Below, one piece after another: positions 45,840 to 58,515 of a stretch of DNA of 64,000 nt. The notes below the pieces were generated by a model, which saw only the letters and a list, made by a program, of their open reading frames with translations, was not told where the DNA came from and searched no databases. Source of the stretch: Syngnathus acus. Lineage: Eukaryota > Chordata > Actinopteri > Syngnathiformes > Syngnathidae. The first letter of the stretch is position 1. Each line of letters opens with the position of its first letter. The position numbers and the translations under genes are program-made. The stretch spans positions 7,433,104 through 7,497,103 of the forward strand of contig NC_051105.1 in the NCBI RefSeq assembly GCF_901709675.1, given 5' to 3'.

Positions 45840-48800
45840 ATTATTTTCTCTTATTTGTTTGGGCAATGTTCTCCTACTGTCTGCAAAACATGACGTCACA
45901 GTCAATTATCTTCGCATGAGAGAAGTGATAGTGCTTGCCGATCAAGTTATTTTGGAGATGTGGACCTTTTCACCTGCGGTTCTCAACGTGTGCAGTGCAG
46001 ACTCTCTTCAAAGATGTGGACTCACTTGATGAAGCTGCTAAACTATGACTCACTCTGGTTTGCACCATGCTGTTAGAAAGCAAGAAGGAGACACTTTGGC
46101 CCTGTCGATTCCCCAGGGGGTAACACACTTTACTTTTGTGCCATAGGAAATGTTTGATGTGGAGTTCTTTGGGGAATGAAACATTTTTGACAGGTGAAAT
46201 GACACATCTGAGGAAGCCACCGGAGAAGAGTGAGACTCATTAGCGAGAAATGGAAGGTAATGAAGGGCTATCAAGTTGCCGACCCATTTGTCGAATATCA
46301 TTACGGGACAACGCGAAGCTTTATGCTCTGCCGTATATCTCAACTCGATGTTGAGTATTAAAAACAAACGCGTATTAATAGTGACGCGTCAGCCATGAGA
46401 TGTTTACATCCCCACTGTGGCAAATAAATCTTGCCATTTGTCGACACTGAATTATTGAAATATGCCCCACTGTGCAGCTCGACAGCAGTCTGCAAACTCA
46501 ACTGTATAGCGGACCAAAAGCGTCAAAATGAAATAAAGAAATAAATGATGAATTAACAATCACATTAATTAATGAAATGTTTCAAGAATTAAATTAATTA
46601 TAAATGGAATTTAGGAAATCAAACAAATGAATGCACCAATAAATAATGAAATGCACCATGAAATAACTGAATGGATATCTTATTATTTAAATGTTTGCGT
46701 GCGTAATTGATTTGAATTGACTTGACAAGCGAACAACCAATCAGGTTTGAGGACCTGTCCACCAAAGTTTGATGGGAGAGTTTGACATACCAAATAAATT
46801 CATCAAACACTGCAACACAGGACCATGACATTTTTAATGAAATTGAGATAGAATTATATATCTAATAAATTAATAATTAATAAATTAAACATTCGAATAA
46901 GACCTATTGAATCATTTTATGGCCATATTTAATTATTTAATGGCATATTAATTTATTGTTTGATTAATTTAATCCCATATTAAATTAACTATTTAAATAA
47001 TTCATTTAAAAAAAAATTATGAAACATTTCATGGTGTGTTTATTTATTTAATTTTAGCACTTTCGATCCTCCGTCCCACTAATCCTTTAAGCATTACCAT
47101 GATCCATCTTTGCATTATTCTAAGAGATGTCATGGGTTCTTTACAAACAGGTCCTTAGAACGCATCCACCTTGACAGAGGTAATCACTCACACTGCTGTA
47201 CTATAAGTTAAGTGGCATTTGTGTCGAAAACATTGATAGATGCCTGCGAGCCTTCTCATTCATCCCGCTTCTTGTGTTCTCAAGGCACCGAATCGATTGC
47301 TGGACTGCTGCAGTTGTCTTAGGAGACGTTTAGCCTCTCGTCGGGCCGGGCTTTATCGGGTCATGCTGAAGGGATGGCGAAGTCTTTATTCTCCAAGGCT
47401 GGGGGTCACAGACTTACGAGGTAAGGATAACAATAGGGGTGAAGCACATTGAGTTGTAAATTGGAAATAAAACTTGCTTTTTTTGAATGTTTATTTTCAT
47501 AGTTTTGGATTTTATTTGAAAGGAGACTGGGAAGGTGTTCTGCAGCCAATTGAAGACTGTGGCACATAATACAACAGCTCTATATTTTAGTTCTGTGTAG
47601 GCTTTTGTGGCTTCAAGCAGTCATCTGTCAGTGTTTGATTCTTTGACCCCACTTGTGTGAACACGACATTTGACACCGCCGCAGGCAATGTCAAATGAGA
47701 CGGTGTTGGCCATACATACAAATACACACACATGCACGAACACACACACACTCGCCGCTAAACATGAACCATTTGTCAGAGACAAACTACGACTTCCTCT
47801 CAGCGACGAGCCTCTGTTGCATTGCTTCTCATAAAGGCTGCAAGGCAACTTGTGTGCTCAATGGGGTTGCGTCTCAGAGGTGTCCACGGCGATGCCCTCT
47901 TTGTCCTACATTTAACAAACACCACTCCTTGTACTGGACAAGAAGATTTAACTTATCTTTTTGCTTCCAATTTTCATGAGTTGAACTCAAGAAATCTAAC
48001 ACTTTTTTTTTAAATGGAAGACTTGTTTATGTTGCTTGCTTTTATTGCGTAGTCATTGTTTGCTCTCATTTTAGAAGCTTTTCTTCCTGTTCTGATGACT
48101 GATTGTCCCAACCTGTGTTCCATTTCCTCATGTAGAAATAGTCCAGGTCTACCTGTGTCTTCTCGCAGACTTGTCTTGTCTTCCGTGGCATCCTCAGACC
48201 TGACCCAGCATTTCTCGTAAGCATTCTTGCTTCACTCGAGTCCATGCTTTTGTTCCAAGTGCTTCCTGTATTGTCTCCAACTTTACAAAACAATGTTGCT
48301 TCTATTTGTTTTTTATCATCTTGGCTGTGATTCTTCATTGGTCCTAAAATAATCTGCTTTGTTTTCTGCAATGTTGCGTGTACTTGTCTTTTGAGATCTG
48401 CATTTTTGTTTTTAATCTAAGAACCATGCTTCAGGGACCTGTTTTGCATTTTCTGTCACATCGTACTCTCTCATTTTTTTTTTTTTTTTGGACCACCTGT
48501 TACAAAGGGTCCCTCCAGAATCACGTTGTTCCGCCCCTCCCCCAATGTATATGCGTTAATGAACACGTTTGTTTTGAAACGTTCCCTCGTTATACTACAT
48601 CTGCATCAAGACCTTGATGCAACGATGTTGGTCAAAGGCGCATTTAATATTCCGTGCAGTCCCTCTGAGCTCTGGCCTCCCCCTCCTAGCAGGGGCGCCT
48701 AATGCAACATAATGAGTGGCGGGCGCATACTCTTGAGCGCACCAACGTCCTCACTGCGGATCTATCAAGCTATCACGAAGAAATAGATGTAAGATGCCCC

Positions 48801-51800
48801 CCCTCCTCAAAATGTCAAGCGTGTTTTCAAAAGATGTTTACTGACTAATTACAGAATGTCAATTGCCAGGAGCTTTAGGGGGAGAAAGAAAGTAAATGCC
48901 AAATGCATAACAATAACAAGGCTAAAATGAGAGTTGTGTAATGGGGCAGTCAAATGTCAGGAAATGAACAGATCATCAATTATCTGCAGGGCCAGATCGT
49001 TTACTTGTTTTAATCACACACTCGTCAGGCTTCGGACATGTATTAGAGGTAACATCTTGACTATGTTTGTGTTTCTGTTGAAAGGAACCTATTAATACTT
49101 AATCAGGCATGTTCGAGCTTTTTTTTTCCTCCAGATGGAATGTTTATGTTGGAATTTCTCGGTGCGTTCTGGCTTCTATGCACATTTGAAACTCATTCAT
49201 GCTAAATTTATTGAAATGTTAAAATCCAGAAGTTTTGTAACTTTTAGGACCGCGGAACTATTTTCAAGGACTACCTTCATAATCCTAATGGCAATTAAAT
49301 GGGCATTATTTTTTTCCCCCCAAATGTTTCAATCTACAGTAAATATTTTTGACTTGTTTAATGGAAAGGAACCAGACTAAATGATTATTATTGGTTTTAC
49401 ATGTTAATATTTGACATGCTCACTGATCTAAAGTCTTACACAATATGCTTATGTTTCACTTGAGTCCAAATTTTCAACGTCCCATTTGTATAGCTTTGCT
49501 AAAGAAATGTCCGTGAACCTTTCTGAAGTTCCAGTGAATTTTTTTTTTTTTTCTCGGCTTTAAGTGGCTTTCTATCAAAATAGTGAGGCACCGAGGATTC
49601 ACTCTCCACCGTTATGAGTCCAGGGGACCTCTGAGCCTAATTTGCCTCAAACTGAAAAGGCAGATAATGGTGCGTTTCAGAGAGGCAGCCCAATTCCCCC
49701 GTTTCCCTCATCCAATATATATTCCATTTTAAAACCTCAAACTGTGGGTAGCAAATATGAAAAGAGCCTTTGAATGAACTAAAATTGGGTGTGAGAGGAA
49801 ACATCGATAGCACTTGATAAGTTCGTATAGTCTCTTCATATGTTGTGGGAAGGGGAAGTGAATTTTCTTTGTCTTGTTTTTTTGCTTTTGGAGATTTCTG
49901 CAGACAGATAAATATGAATACAATCTAAAGATATCTACTATTAGTTTTGCAAATATGTGAATCGAGCTTTCTGATACTTTTTGTGCATCCTTGTCAGCAT
50001 TCTCGACTTTTTATACCGCACCTTTTACACAGCTTAATTTGGCGAAAGTGACTAGAGAGAACGAGTGGACTCATTTCATGCTGTGGCTGTTAAATGCTGC
50101 TGCAAGGGGAAAAAAATGGAAGTAACCAAAGGGCAAAAATATAATGGAATTTTAAAAGCAAATCAGTTATATTGGAAGAAGTCTGTCTGTTCTTAACCTT
50201 TTATTGAGCCAAGGGACACATTTTGCATGAGAAAAAGCTCACGGCATACTACCAAGAAAAAATGTCACAAAATGTATGAATTCTTAAATTATGACAATTG
50301 TTTGTATTCCCAGCCGGATGCAAAAAAAAAAAAAAAAGTCAATTTGAGCATGAATATAGCCAAGCCCATTCACGAACAATCAAAGGGGGCTTCTCTCATT
50401 TCCTTTAATTGCAACACGCACATTTTGCATGTCAACGTGTTTGACTATTCTATAATAATTCAAATCAATTTATCTCCTCTAATATGCAATCTGAGCTAGC
50501 AAAGTTGGCCCAGTCCCACCGATACCCTCACCTTTTTAGCTCAATCACATCTCGACTCTCATTTAGTCACCGCTCCATTAGCGAAATGCTTCTATATGGA
50601 AGCTATGGCTCATTAACTAAGCACCTTCATTACACTTAATGGGCTAAAGGAGGCTCAGACGGGCACACTCTTTCTTTGCAGGACAATAAATAGCCCTCCA
50701 AAGACCACGTCCCGATAACTTGGAGGTAGCAGTGTAGCGTTGTGTGCGTAGAATGTAGTTCTACATTTTCTTTTCACAGATGTGTTATTATGATGACAGC
50801 AATGCCGGTCGTGAAATGGAACATTGAACTTTGGCAATATAATACAAGCTCTATTTCAACAATGTCCACGTTTACCATTATTTTGCTGCTACTGCTTAGA
50901 GAAAGAGAAAACAAAATCCTCTTTTTCTAAATATTAGTGTCTCGTTCTATCTGGTGTGTTGGATAAGATGTGGCTTGCGCAAGTTAGGAATCATCATGCT
51001 TGTCCACACGTGAAAAAAGTAGTGTTATAAAGCAAGGACAGAGGCAATTGAGAGGGAAGGGTTGTAATTTCGAGTTTAGAAAGTAATAAAAAATAAATGG
51101 GGGATCCAAGTATATTTCAGTGGGGGCAGTGCCCCTTGTGACCCCCCCCTACATTATGGAATATTATTATACGTAAATGTGTCTTTCTGCACAGGTTGTA
51201 TTGACTCACAATGTAGTGTACCTAACTATTTGTCCAGCTTGCACAGAGCTTATATTTGAACACCATCAGCATATGAGGCGACACAAGATGGGAGAATCCA
51301 TCTGGCAAGTTCCGCTCTAGTGACAGTACACTTACCTTTAGCTGTCAGTCGATCGTGCTTTATTGCTTTGTCCTTGTTGCATGCATGCATCTCCAGCTAT
51401 TTTCGCTTTGCTGTGGTCCAAGCCGACATTGGACTTCAATCTAGTGTTGCGAGCATGCTAATTGCATGCCCCCGGGAGAACTCGGCGCTTGATTTGTACA
51501 GCAAATCACAACATTCGGAGAGCTTTGCACAAACGTCTTATTTTGAACCTTTTACGATTCATGAGGGAGAAACTTAGTTTTCTTGTTTTCTGTATTTGCA
51601 TAGTCATAGTGTAAGCGTTGATTGCTGCTCACGCCGTAATGGTTTCATTCTTCACTGTCAGCCCCACGGACATGTTTGTTGGCAACGCAATCAACGGCCG
51701 AGGTGATGAAGCATGAGCGATGACATTATGTTTAGGCATTGCCTCGCTGCAGGCTGCAGGAGAAAGCGCGACACCTCTCGTATCCAGTCGAGCTTTTGCT

Positions 51801-53470
51801 AATTACGCAGTTTGGTGGCGGGGAAGTAAAATTAGTGCCGATTAAAACACTATTTTTCGACTAAGGAGATTTTTTGGGGGGGAGAATTTATTTATATGGA
51901 CAATGCATGATGAGGATTGTTTGGGACACCCAAAATATTTTTATCAAACTCTTCTTACAACTTTACCATGAAATGACTTACAGATGGGAGCGGAAAAATT
52001 CCTCATTAGTTAAGGATCTGTTTTAAAATGCCACATCTTCTTGCATTCTAGTTTTACCAAAAGGTAATCACGGCCTATTTTTGTTTCATTTTGTATAAAG
52101 GAGGTGAGCGTTTTGATGTGCTCAAGTAACTGGGTCAAGGAATGCAGTATATTAGAACAAATGGCACAATTTGAGGAGGTACGGCATTGAAAATGTTGAC
52201 CTTTTTCGTTTAGGCCGCATTGAGTAGAAGTGATGACGTGACATTATAAACACCCTGCCGTCCAACTTATTCCCACTAGCCTTGGTGTATTTCATTGGTT
52301 TTAAAAGGCAATTTGGAACCCTGATGGATACATTTCATCCTTGAGCTGGCTGGCATTATTAAGGAGACAGGCATCTTCATTATGCTTTCATTTCCCTCCA
52401 GAGTATAATGAAGTTCTATAACAAAAAAAGCAAACAAAACAAACTTTGTGTTAATTCCTTTGTGCTAAAGTGACCCTTTCAGACAGTGCAACAGGAGATA
52501 ATTAGTGTCGCCTATAGAAGCAAATGAGCCTGCCAACAAATCCTATTTAATCTGCTTTAATTAGACCTACCTTTTAAGCACTTTCATTAAAAATGGCCAA
52601 TGATCATTCTGAGCATCATATAAATCAAATTTACTCAAACACATGATACAAAGCTTAAATATTTCTACTATGAGCTTTTTTTTAGACCGTTTATGGTCCA
52701 TATTAAGCACTAATCTTTTTTTTTTAAATTTGATAATTCCCCTGATCATATATTCCCTTTAGCACAGGTTATGTTAAATTAATGAATAATGCCAGCATCA
52801 TTTTTATCCTCTTTGAATTGAATGCAACGTCCCTGTACGGACAGAATAAAAAGTCATTTACATCACATTGAGTGAGAGCAGACGGTAGGACGAGAGCAAA
52901 GTGGGCTCAGGTGGAGGTCCAGGCAATAGCAATTTAAGAAGCCATGTGCTGGTTCTTTCATAAAAACCTCAGTGATCCTCCATCTGAAAGAAAAGTGTCT
53001 AGCCTTAGCAATGACTTGCACTTTTTATTTTTTTTGCCTGGCCTGTCAATATAAAGCCTAGTTTTACTCATTTAGCACCGCCAGAGCCAATATTGCTTTA
53101 TTATTTCCCCTGCTGTGGGTCAAGCCGCCGTGCTCTGACTGCGACACAGAGGTGGCTTCCACGAAGAAGGGATTAAGAGTTCGCCTCAGTGCATTCCCAG
53201 ATCTCGCATTTCGACAAACACCAATATGCAAATTTGCAAGCAGCCAGAATGGGGGCACATTTGCTCGCGAAATAGACACAGCACACAGTCTTCAATGCCA
53301 GAGAACACTGATCAAAAAGTAGCTGACAAGAATAACGGTGTCATGAATTTTATATTTTCCAGTTTGTGTCCCACAGTGAGGATTTGGCAACCCTGTTATT
53401 GTTAATAATAATAGTAACAATAATACGACTTGAGACATTTCTTTTGTTAGCCTACTTTAAATTGTAATCG
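45840..53470. other. Intergenic DNA upstream of the glypican exon, no gene seen
   Basis: AT-rich DNA. 46540-47050 is an extreme AT stretch with repeated AATAAAT/AATTAAT words. 47705-47760 is CA-rich. GC-balanced patches at about 48640-49060, 50500-50720 and 51590-51850 are candidate regulatory DNA; the last contains GCTAATTACGCAG. A 101-codon minus-strand open frame at 48066-48371 has no recognisable domain. No splice-bounded exon convinces me. Confidence 0.45.
46540..47050. repeat. Extreme AT-rich, low-complexity stretch
   Basis: Dense with AATAAAT, AATTAAT and TTAAATAA words and short inverted repeats, without coding frames of note. Possibly an expanded AT-rich satellite-like or MITE-derived region. 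Confidence 0.55.
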
Positions 53471-53700
53471 TTAAAGGGGATATCAACCTAAAATTTCCTT
53501 TACAATATGTTGTATGTGCTCCCACTAGTCTAATAATGGCATTCTGATTAATATTGCATTTGCGCTAAGCAGCAAAATCCAACCGTTTTTATCCCTCCCG
53601 GGGCGGCCATTTTGTCATTTTCTGTCAACTTAAAATGACATCACAGGTCACAACCAATTACGTCTCAGCTTCAGAAAACTGGTGAAAAAACGGTGTATAT
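53471..53700 (+). repeat. Dispersed repeat X, copy 1
   Basis: Shares ordered landmarks with 54712-54925: AATATGTT, GTGCTCCCACTAGTCTAA (CAACCCAACTAGTTGAA in copy 2), GATTAATATTG, CAAAATCCA, CGGCCATTTTG, TTTTCTGTC, ATGACATCACAGG (ATGACGTCATAGT in copy 2). Same orientation, about 1.24 kb apart, strongly diverged. No terminal repeats found. Either a tandem segmental duplication or two copies of a dispersed fish repeat. Confidence 0.6.
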
Positions 53701-54711
53701 TTTCAACTGGTACCCTTCCAATGCTGCCCAACAAGGGGATACAAAGTTTTCAATGTAAAAAAAATATATATATACTTGAGACTTCTGGAAGCCTTCCTCT
53801 TGATCAGTTCAATTTGTATTCCCAAGTCTTGAGTCAACTTCAGGTTAGATTTGTAATATTTTATCCTCTTAATATAACAGCAATACACCATAACGGAAGT
53901 GGATGGACATGTTTTGGGGTTGTTATATTTGCAACATGATGGATGCTGTGCATCATCATTGAAAATGCATAAGGGTTTCCTCTTTTGGATACTTCCACAC
54001 TCGATCCGCAAAGTCGATAAATGTCAGGCTAGCTGTAAAATCACTTTGTGAATATTGGATGAGCAAACAAACCACACATGATGTATATATGGAGTTCACT
54101 ACAACCGATTCCCACCAACCATCCGTTTCCCATGTGGCAGAACATCTCTGCGTTCCTTCAATGAATGTTATCATCTAGGGGAAATGGTGGTTCTTTTTCA
54201 TACCCTGAGGTATCATTTACGCTGCCATGGCAGCCATGTTAATCCACTGCTGATCTACCCTTTTCGGCTCAAGATGCCCTACAATCGATAATGTCATGGA
54301 GGCTTTGCCTTCTGCTCTTCATCACAGCCTTTATCGCCATCTCTGACTTAATGCACTTTGATACTGCGTTAATGGGATTTCCTGTTTGAACATAGAAATT
54401 GGAAGGAAACATGTTTACAAAAATAACCTCTCATTGCACAGACATAAACTGAGAAAATGCATTTGTTAGTTGCAATTGGATTTCCACGGTCAATATGCCC
54501 CTTAGTGGCAGTGATTAGCATATATGACGTCAGGATCATCTGATCTCAATAGTGACAGTTTTAAACATTTTATTAGTTACAATCATTGTTTCTTGGCACT
54601 CGTAGAATATTTAAAACTTATTTATAGTGAAATTCTACACAGCATATTGCACATTTTAACGATTGAGAGCACTTAATAAATGTTTTGCACAATTATAGAA
54701 AATATGTCTTT

Positions 54712-54925
54712 AAAGTTGAAGTCAACACCCAAACTATCATCGTAATATGTTCTGTGCAACCCAACTAGTTGAAATACAGCGTTGTGATTCCTGTTTTGGT
54801 TGTTGAATATTAATTAAACAGGCAAAATCCACCTGTCTCCATCAAAAATGGCGGCCATTTTGCCATTTGCTGTCGACTGAATATGACGTCATAGTTGCTC
54901 AAGTCACCTGTGTATCGCAAAATAT
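54712..54925 (+). repeat. Dispersed repeat X, copy 2
   Basis: Second copy of the repeat at 53471-53700, with ATGGCGGCCATTTTGCCATT and TGCTGTCGACTGAATATGAC as the best conserved segment. Confidence 0.6.
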
Positions 54926-55119
54926 GCAAACGCAAAAGCCTTCACACTAATCCATCAATTAAAAATTTTGTGGCATTCCCACACTGTTTCTAGGCAGCTT
55001 CAATCACTGAGAATAATGTTTTAGTTTCTCAGCATTCCTTCAAATCAACAAATAATACTCTTATGACGTTTTATGTCGCACAATAATTAAATTACAAGTT
55101 ATTCCCCAGCTTCAGTCGC

Positions 55120-55590
55120 CTATACTTTGGTGTCTGCAGTGAACTCCAGTCCACATTTTGTGGGCTGCTTTGCATCGCCGGAGCATCTGATACGCAGCGC
55201 AGTCTCTCCTCTGCACCCACTCGCACAGCAGTTGTACTTGAACGCAGCACGCCGGGGTTCTCAGTCCGTACGTCTGTTGCACTGCTGCGGGGCTCGGACA
55301 AGTTACGCTCAAGCGGTGGGAAGAGCGCTTCTCTTCTCCGGATCCATGTGGCACTTTTATGCGCGCCATCTCTCCAGCGGTGCATGGTGGGGGCTCTTAA
55401 TTAAGCACCCCTTGCTGCATTTCAAACACATCTCCTCCTCAGGGACATGCACTTGCTTGGCTTTGCAGGCGCAAACTGAGTAAAAGATCCAAGTACCAGT
55501 GGATCTTGCTGTTGTTATTGTTGTAATTTTTTTTTTAAATTAGCAGAGGATACAGCAGGAAAGCTCCTGGATCTTTTATCCAAGTCCACA
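55120..55590 (+). promoter_or_regulatory. Glypican promoter / 5' UTR region
   Basis: GC- and CpG-richer stretch (for example CAGCACGCCGGGGTTC and GGGGCTCGGACAAGTTACG) immediately upstream of the glypican first coding exon, in otherwise AT-rich DNA. No TATA box stands out. Open frames crossing it on both strands reflect GC content and show no domain. Confidence 0.45.
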
Positions 55591-55741
55591 ATGCTCAGAC
55601 TGGAGATGCTCGTTTACACTTTTTCTGCGCTGTGCATCGCATCCAAAGCAGAATTGAAAGCAAGGAATTGCACCGAGGTGAGGGAAGCTTGTGTAGCCAG
55701 GGGCTTCAACTTCACGCATGTTCCCCTCCAGGAGATTCCAG
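55591..55741 (+). CDS. gpc6: Glypican first coding exon, GPC6-like (partial gene)
   Basis: Encodes the first 50 codons plus one base of a glypican, a GPI-anchored heparan-sulfate proteoglycan modulating Wnt, Hedgehog and related signals. Seen: signal peptide (about 1-20, MLRLEMLVYTFSALCIASKA), then ELKARNCTEVREACVARGF with the first conserved glypican cysteine and the CxEVR motif, then P-LQEIPG. The exon ends at CCAG|GTAAGA (GT at 55742), phase 1, where vertebrate GPC6 also splits after QEI-G. KARxCxEVR and GF...PxQEIxG fit GPC6 (or GPC4), not GPC5, whose N-terminus differs. Human order MIR17HG-GPC5-GPC6 supports the GPC5/6 neighbourhood. Two N-glycosylation sequons (NCT, NFT) and an extra Cys at 34 are visible. 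Later exons lie beyond the window. Confidence 0.85.
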
Positions 55742-57310
55742 GTAAGAATCCAATGCGACGTTATTACCAACAAGTGTTTGTTTATGGCCGGAAAAAACAA
55801 AAAGAGTTTAATAGAGCTCATTTTTGATTTGATGTTGAGTTTGGATGGAGCAACATCCCAGCCACTTGTTCAATTTCCAAAAAGAGTTTTAAACTTCAGC
55901 ATTCAAATCTAAACTTGAATAGGGACTGCCTGTGTACTCTGGAAAATACAATAAGAGAATAAAGTTGGAATTTTAACGAGAATAAAATCCTAGTACAACC
56001 CAAGAAAATGTCATGTATGGGTAACGTTATACATTGAGGAGGATCATTAGAGAAAAAATAATTTAGTTTTATGAGACGCAGGTTCTGATATGTGAATTTG
56101 GACTCTAGAGAGGAAAAATGCATGGTGGAATCTCAGTTCAGCAAAGTCTATTTATTAACAAAATATCAGATAAATTGCTTTGGTTCTGTAAGCCACAGCG
56201 TTCACGTAACTCGATTGTGAGTTCTCTCACATAGCATAAATGTCCCGTTTGTTATTCATTTTTAAAAATCAATATCAGCACTAGTGTTGGCTCCCAAGAA
56301 GGTGAAAAGCGCAAGTGATTGTGCTATTAAGAAGCCCTGCAAAGTGTTGATGTTTGGGTGGGTCATCCGCAGGCCCCGCCCTCGAACTCCCTTGACGACC
56401 TTTGCGTCTGGCACACACAACGGTGACGGGCGGGGATGGATTCATTGTATTTCCATTCAGCGGTTTGCTTCGGTCACTTCTGTCGCTTCGGTTTGAGAAG
56501 AGATTCAAATTCCTGAACTCATTGAAGCGAACACATTTTGAGAAAAAGTACAAATAAAATTCTGATTTTTTTCAGAATTAAGTTGGAATATGACAATTAT
56601 TTTATAATTATAAAAAAGATCTATTATTAGAGAAAAAATGCAATTAAGGAAAAAAATTTGTGATAGTACAAGAAAAAAACTTTTTGAACTCATGTTAAAT
56701 CACAATTTTATTATCTCAGTCATCGATTGGTGAAGGCAAACATTGCCACATCTTTTCTTTTTGTTTTCCATTGAATTGTGTCCCTAGTACTCTTTCGCAG
56801 AGGTCAATGGTCAGTGCGGCTATCTTTACTTCCTAGAAGCACGCCGCCAGTTAATTCCGCGCAAACTGCTCGACATGACGATAACAATATTTAATCCTAA
56901 TGTGAAGAGTCCCCACAGGCGACTGCAGTGAGATTGCCTGCTTGCTCCGTGCTGTAGCCAATCCTGCGTGCATAGATAATGGATAATGAATGGTCAGCCA
57001 TAAGCAGATTAACTAACCCGTTCTCGCGTACATTTTAGCGCCAACGCCAGGCGGAACTGTGGCTTCCGCTTGCTTAAGTATCTCCGACCACAAGAGACTC
57101 TTTTTCCACATGATTAAAAATGCCATAAAAGGCAATTAAAGCGCGTCTCGCTTCCAATTATATCTTACAGCTGACTGACTGTAAAGCTTACCGACTGGTG
57201 ATGTGAGACTCTCCCACACTTGTAAAAAATCGCTCGGAATAAATATACAATTAGACTGGAGCGTTTTGTCAATGGCAACAAACCAACAGTGTAAAAATCC
57301 TTTCTCATGT

Positions 57311-57698
57311 ATGTATATCAATAGGCGGCTCGGTGGAGCACTGGGTAGCACATCCGCCTCACAGTTAGGAGGGTGCGGGTTCGATTCCACCTCCGGCCCT
57401 CCCTGTGTGGAGTTTGCATGTTCTCCGCGGGCCCGTGTGGGTTTTCTCCCGGCACTCCGGTTTCCTCCCACATCCCAAAAACATGCTTGGTAGGCCGATT
57501 GAAGACTCCAAATTGTCCCTAGGTGTGAGTGCGAGTGCAAATGGTTGTTTGTCTCTGTGTGCCCTGCGATTGGCTGGCAACCGGTTAAGGGTGTCCCCCG
57601 CCTACTGCCCGATGACGGCTGGGATAGGCTCCAGCACGCCCGCGGCCCCCGTGGGGATTAAGCGGTTCAGAAAATAGATGGATGGATGTATATCAATA
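57311..57698 (+). mobile_element. tRNA-derived SINE with perfect 13-bp target-site duplication
   Basis: SINE body 57324-57685, flanked by identical 13-bp direct repeats ATGTATATCAATA (57311-57323 and 57686-57698). The head is tRNA-like, with A-box region (GGTGGAGCACTGGGTAGC) and a perfect B-box GGTTCGATTCC (57378-57388). The body has the well-known fish repeat words GTGTGGAGTTTGCATGTTCT, CTCCGGTTTCCTCCCACATC and GGATAGGCTCCAGCACGCCC, and ends AGAAAATAGATGGATGG. Intact promoter boxes and perfect duplication mean a recent insertion by a Pol III-transcribed element. Confidence 0.93.
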
Positions 57699-58439
57699 CT
57701 GATATTAATATGGAAATAGGGGCATCAGCAGTAAAAAATGTTAGTCTGCTTGCTGGCTACTGCAGCGGTGCCATTGAGCAACGTGCCATTCTCGCGTCTC
57801 GACTCAAGTGGTGCAGCATTGTTGAATCTCTCCTCACATGCCTGCATGAGTGTGATGTGGTCATCCGTGATATAAATTTTGAGTTTTGTGAGCTAAATTT
57901 CCCCTTGAGAAATTATAATGGTTATATTATTATACAGAGTTATCAAGATTGTCATATGGTATCATTAAGAATCAGTCAGAAATATCACGAATTTGTTCCA
58001 GGAATCAATTACAAGCAGGTATTGAGTGAGCAGTATTTCAGTATTGATCCACCTGACACGACGTTTCATGTTCCTCTTAACTGGGAACAAAGTGTAATTA
58101 GTCGGAAATCAGCACATTTTAGCCATGACATCAGACGTCTGCTCATAAACATGATGTTTACAATTCAAGTTTGCCAGCACTTGGTTTATTAAAACAAAAT
58201 ACCTGCAACTGGCTCATGTCTTCAGGTACGTAAAATGGAATGTATGGAGGAAGTTTTGGAAGTTAGTGGAGATACTCTGAGACTGTATAACAAGAAATGT
58301 TTACACTGGTTGAATGTTAAATCAAAAATAAGAAAGAAAGAACTCTCACTGTTTTGCAGCATTGCATAAGGAAACAGAAGCAATATGACCGATTTTGCAC
58401 TAGCGGAACTAGAGAGGGGAGCCGCGGGGGCACTGCCCC

Positions 58440-58515
58440 CCTTTGTAATATGCTTGTGGTTAGAATGTCTGCCTCACAGTTCTGAGACTCTGCGTTTGAA
58501 TCGCAGCTCTGGCGT
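58440..58515 (+). mobile_element. SINE head fragment
   Basis: TGTGGTTAGAATGTCTGCCT, CACAGTTCTGAGACTCTGCG and TTTGAATCGCAGCTC correspond to the tRNA-like head of the fish SINE, with a degraded B-box. The rest is missing. Just upstream, GGGGGCACTGCCCCCC is a short perfect GC-rich palindrome that also occurs in similar form near 51121. Confidence 0.5.

Noticed and set aside
48066-48371. 101-codon minus-strand open frame
   Set aside because: Hydrophilic sequence with no motif I recognise and no promoter, splice or neighbouring exon support.
55092-55483. Open frames on both strands before the glypican exon
   Set aside because: Coincide with the GC-rich promoter/5' UTR, where stops are rarer; no domains.
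57686-58192. 168-codon open frame in glypican intron 1
   Set aside because: It starts in the GGAT tail and target-site duplication of a SINE, has no recognisable domain, ordinary AT-rich codon use and no splice context. Most likely chance.
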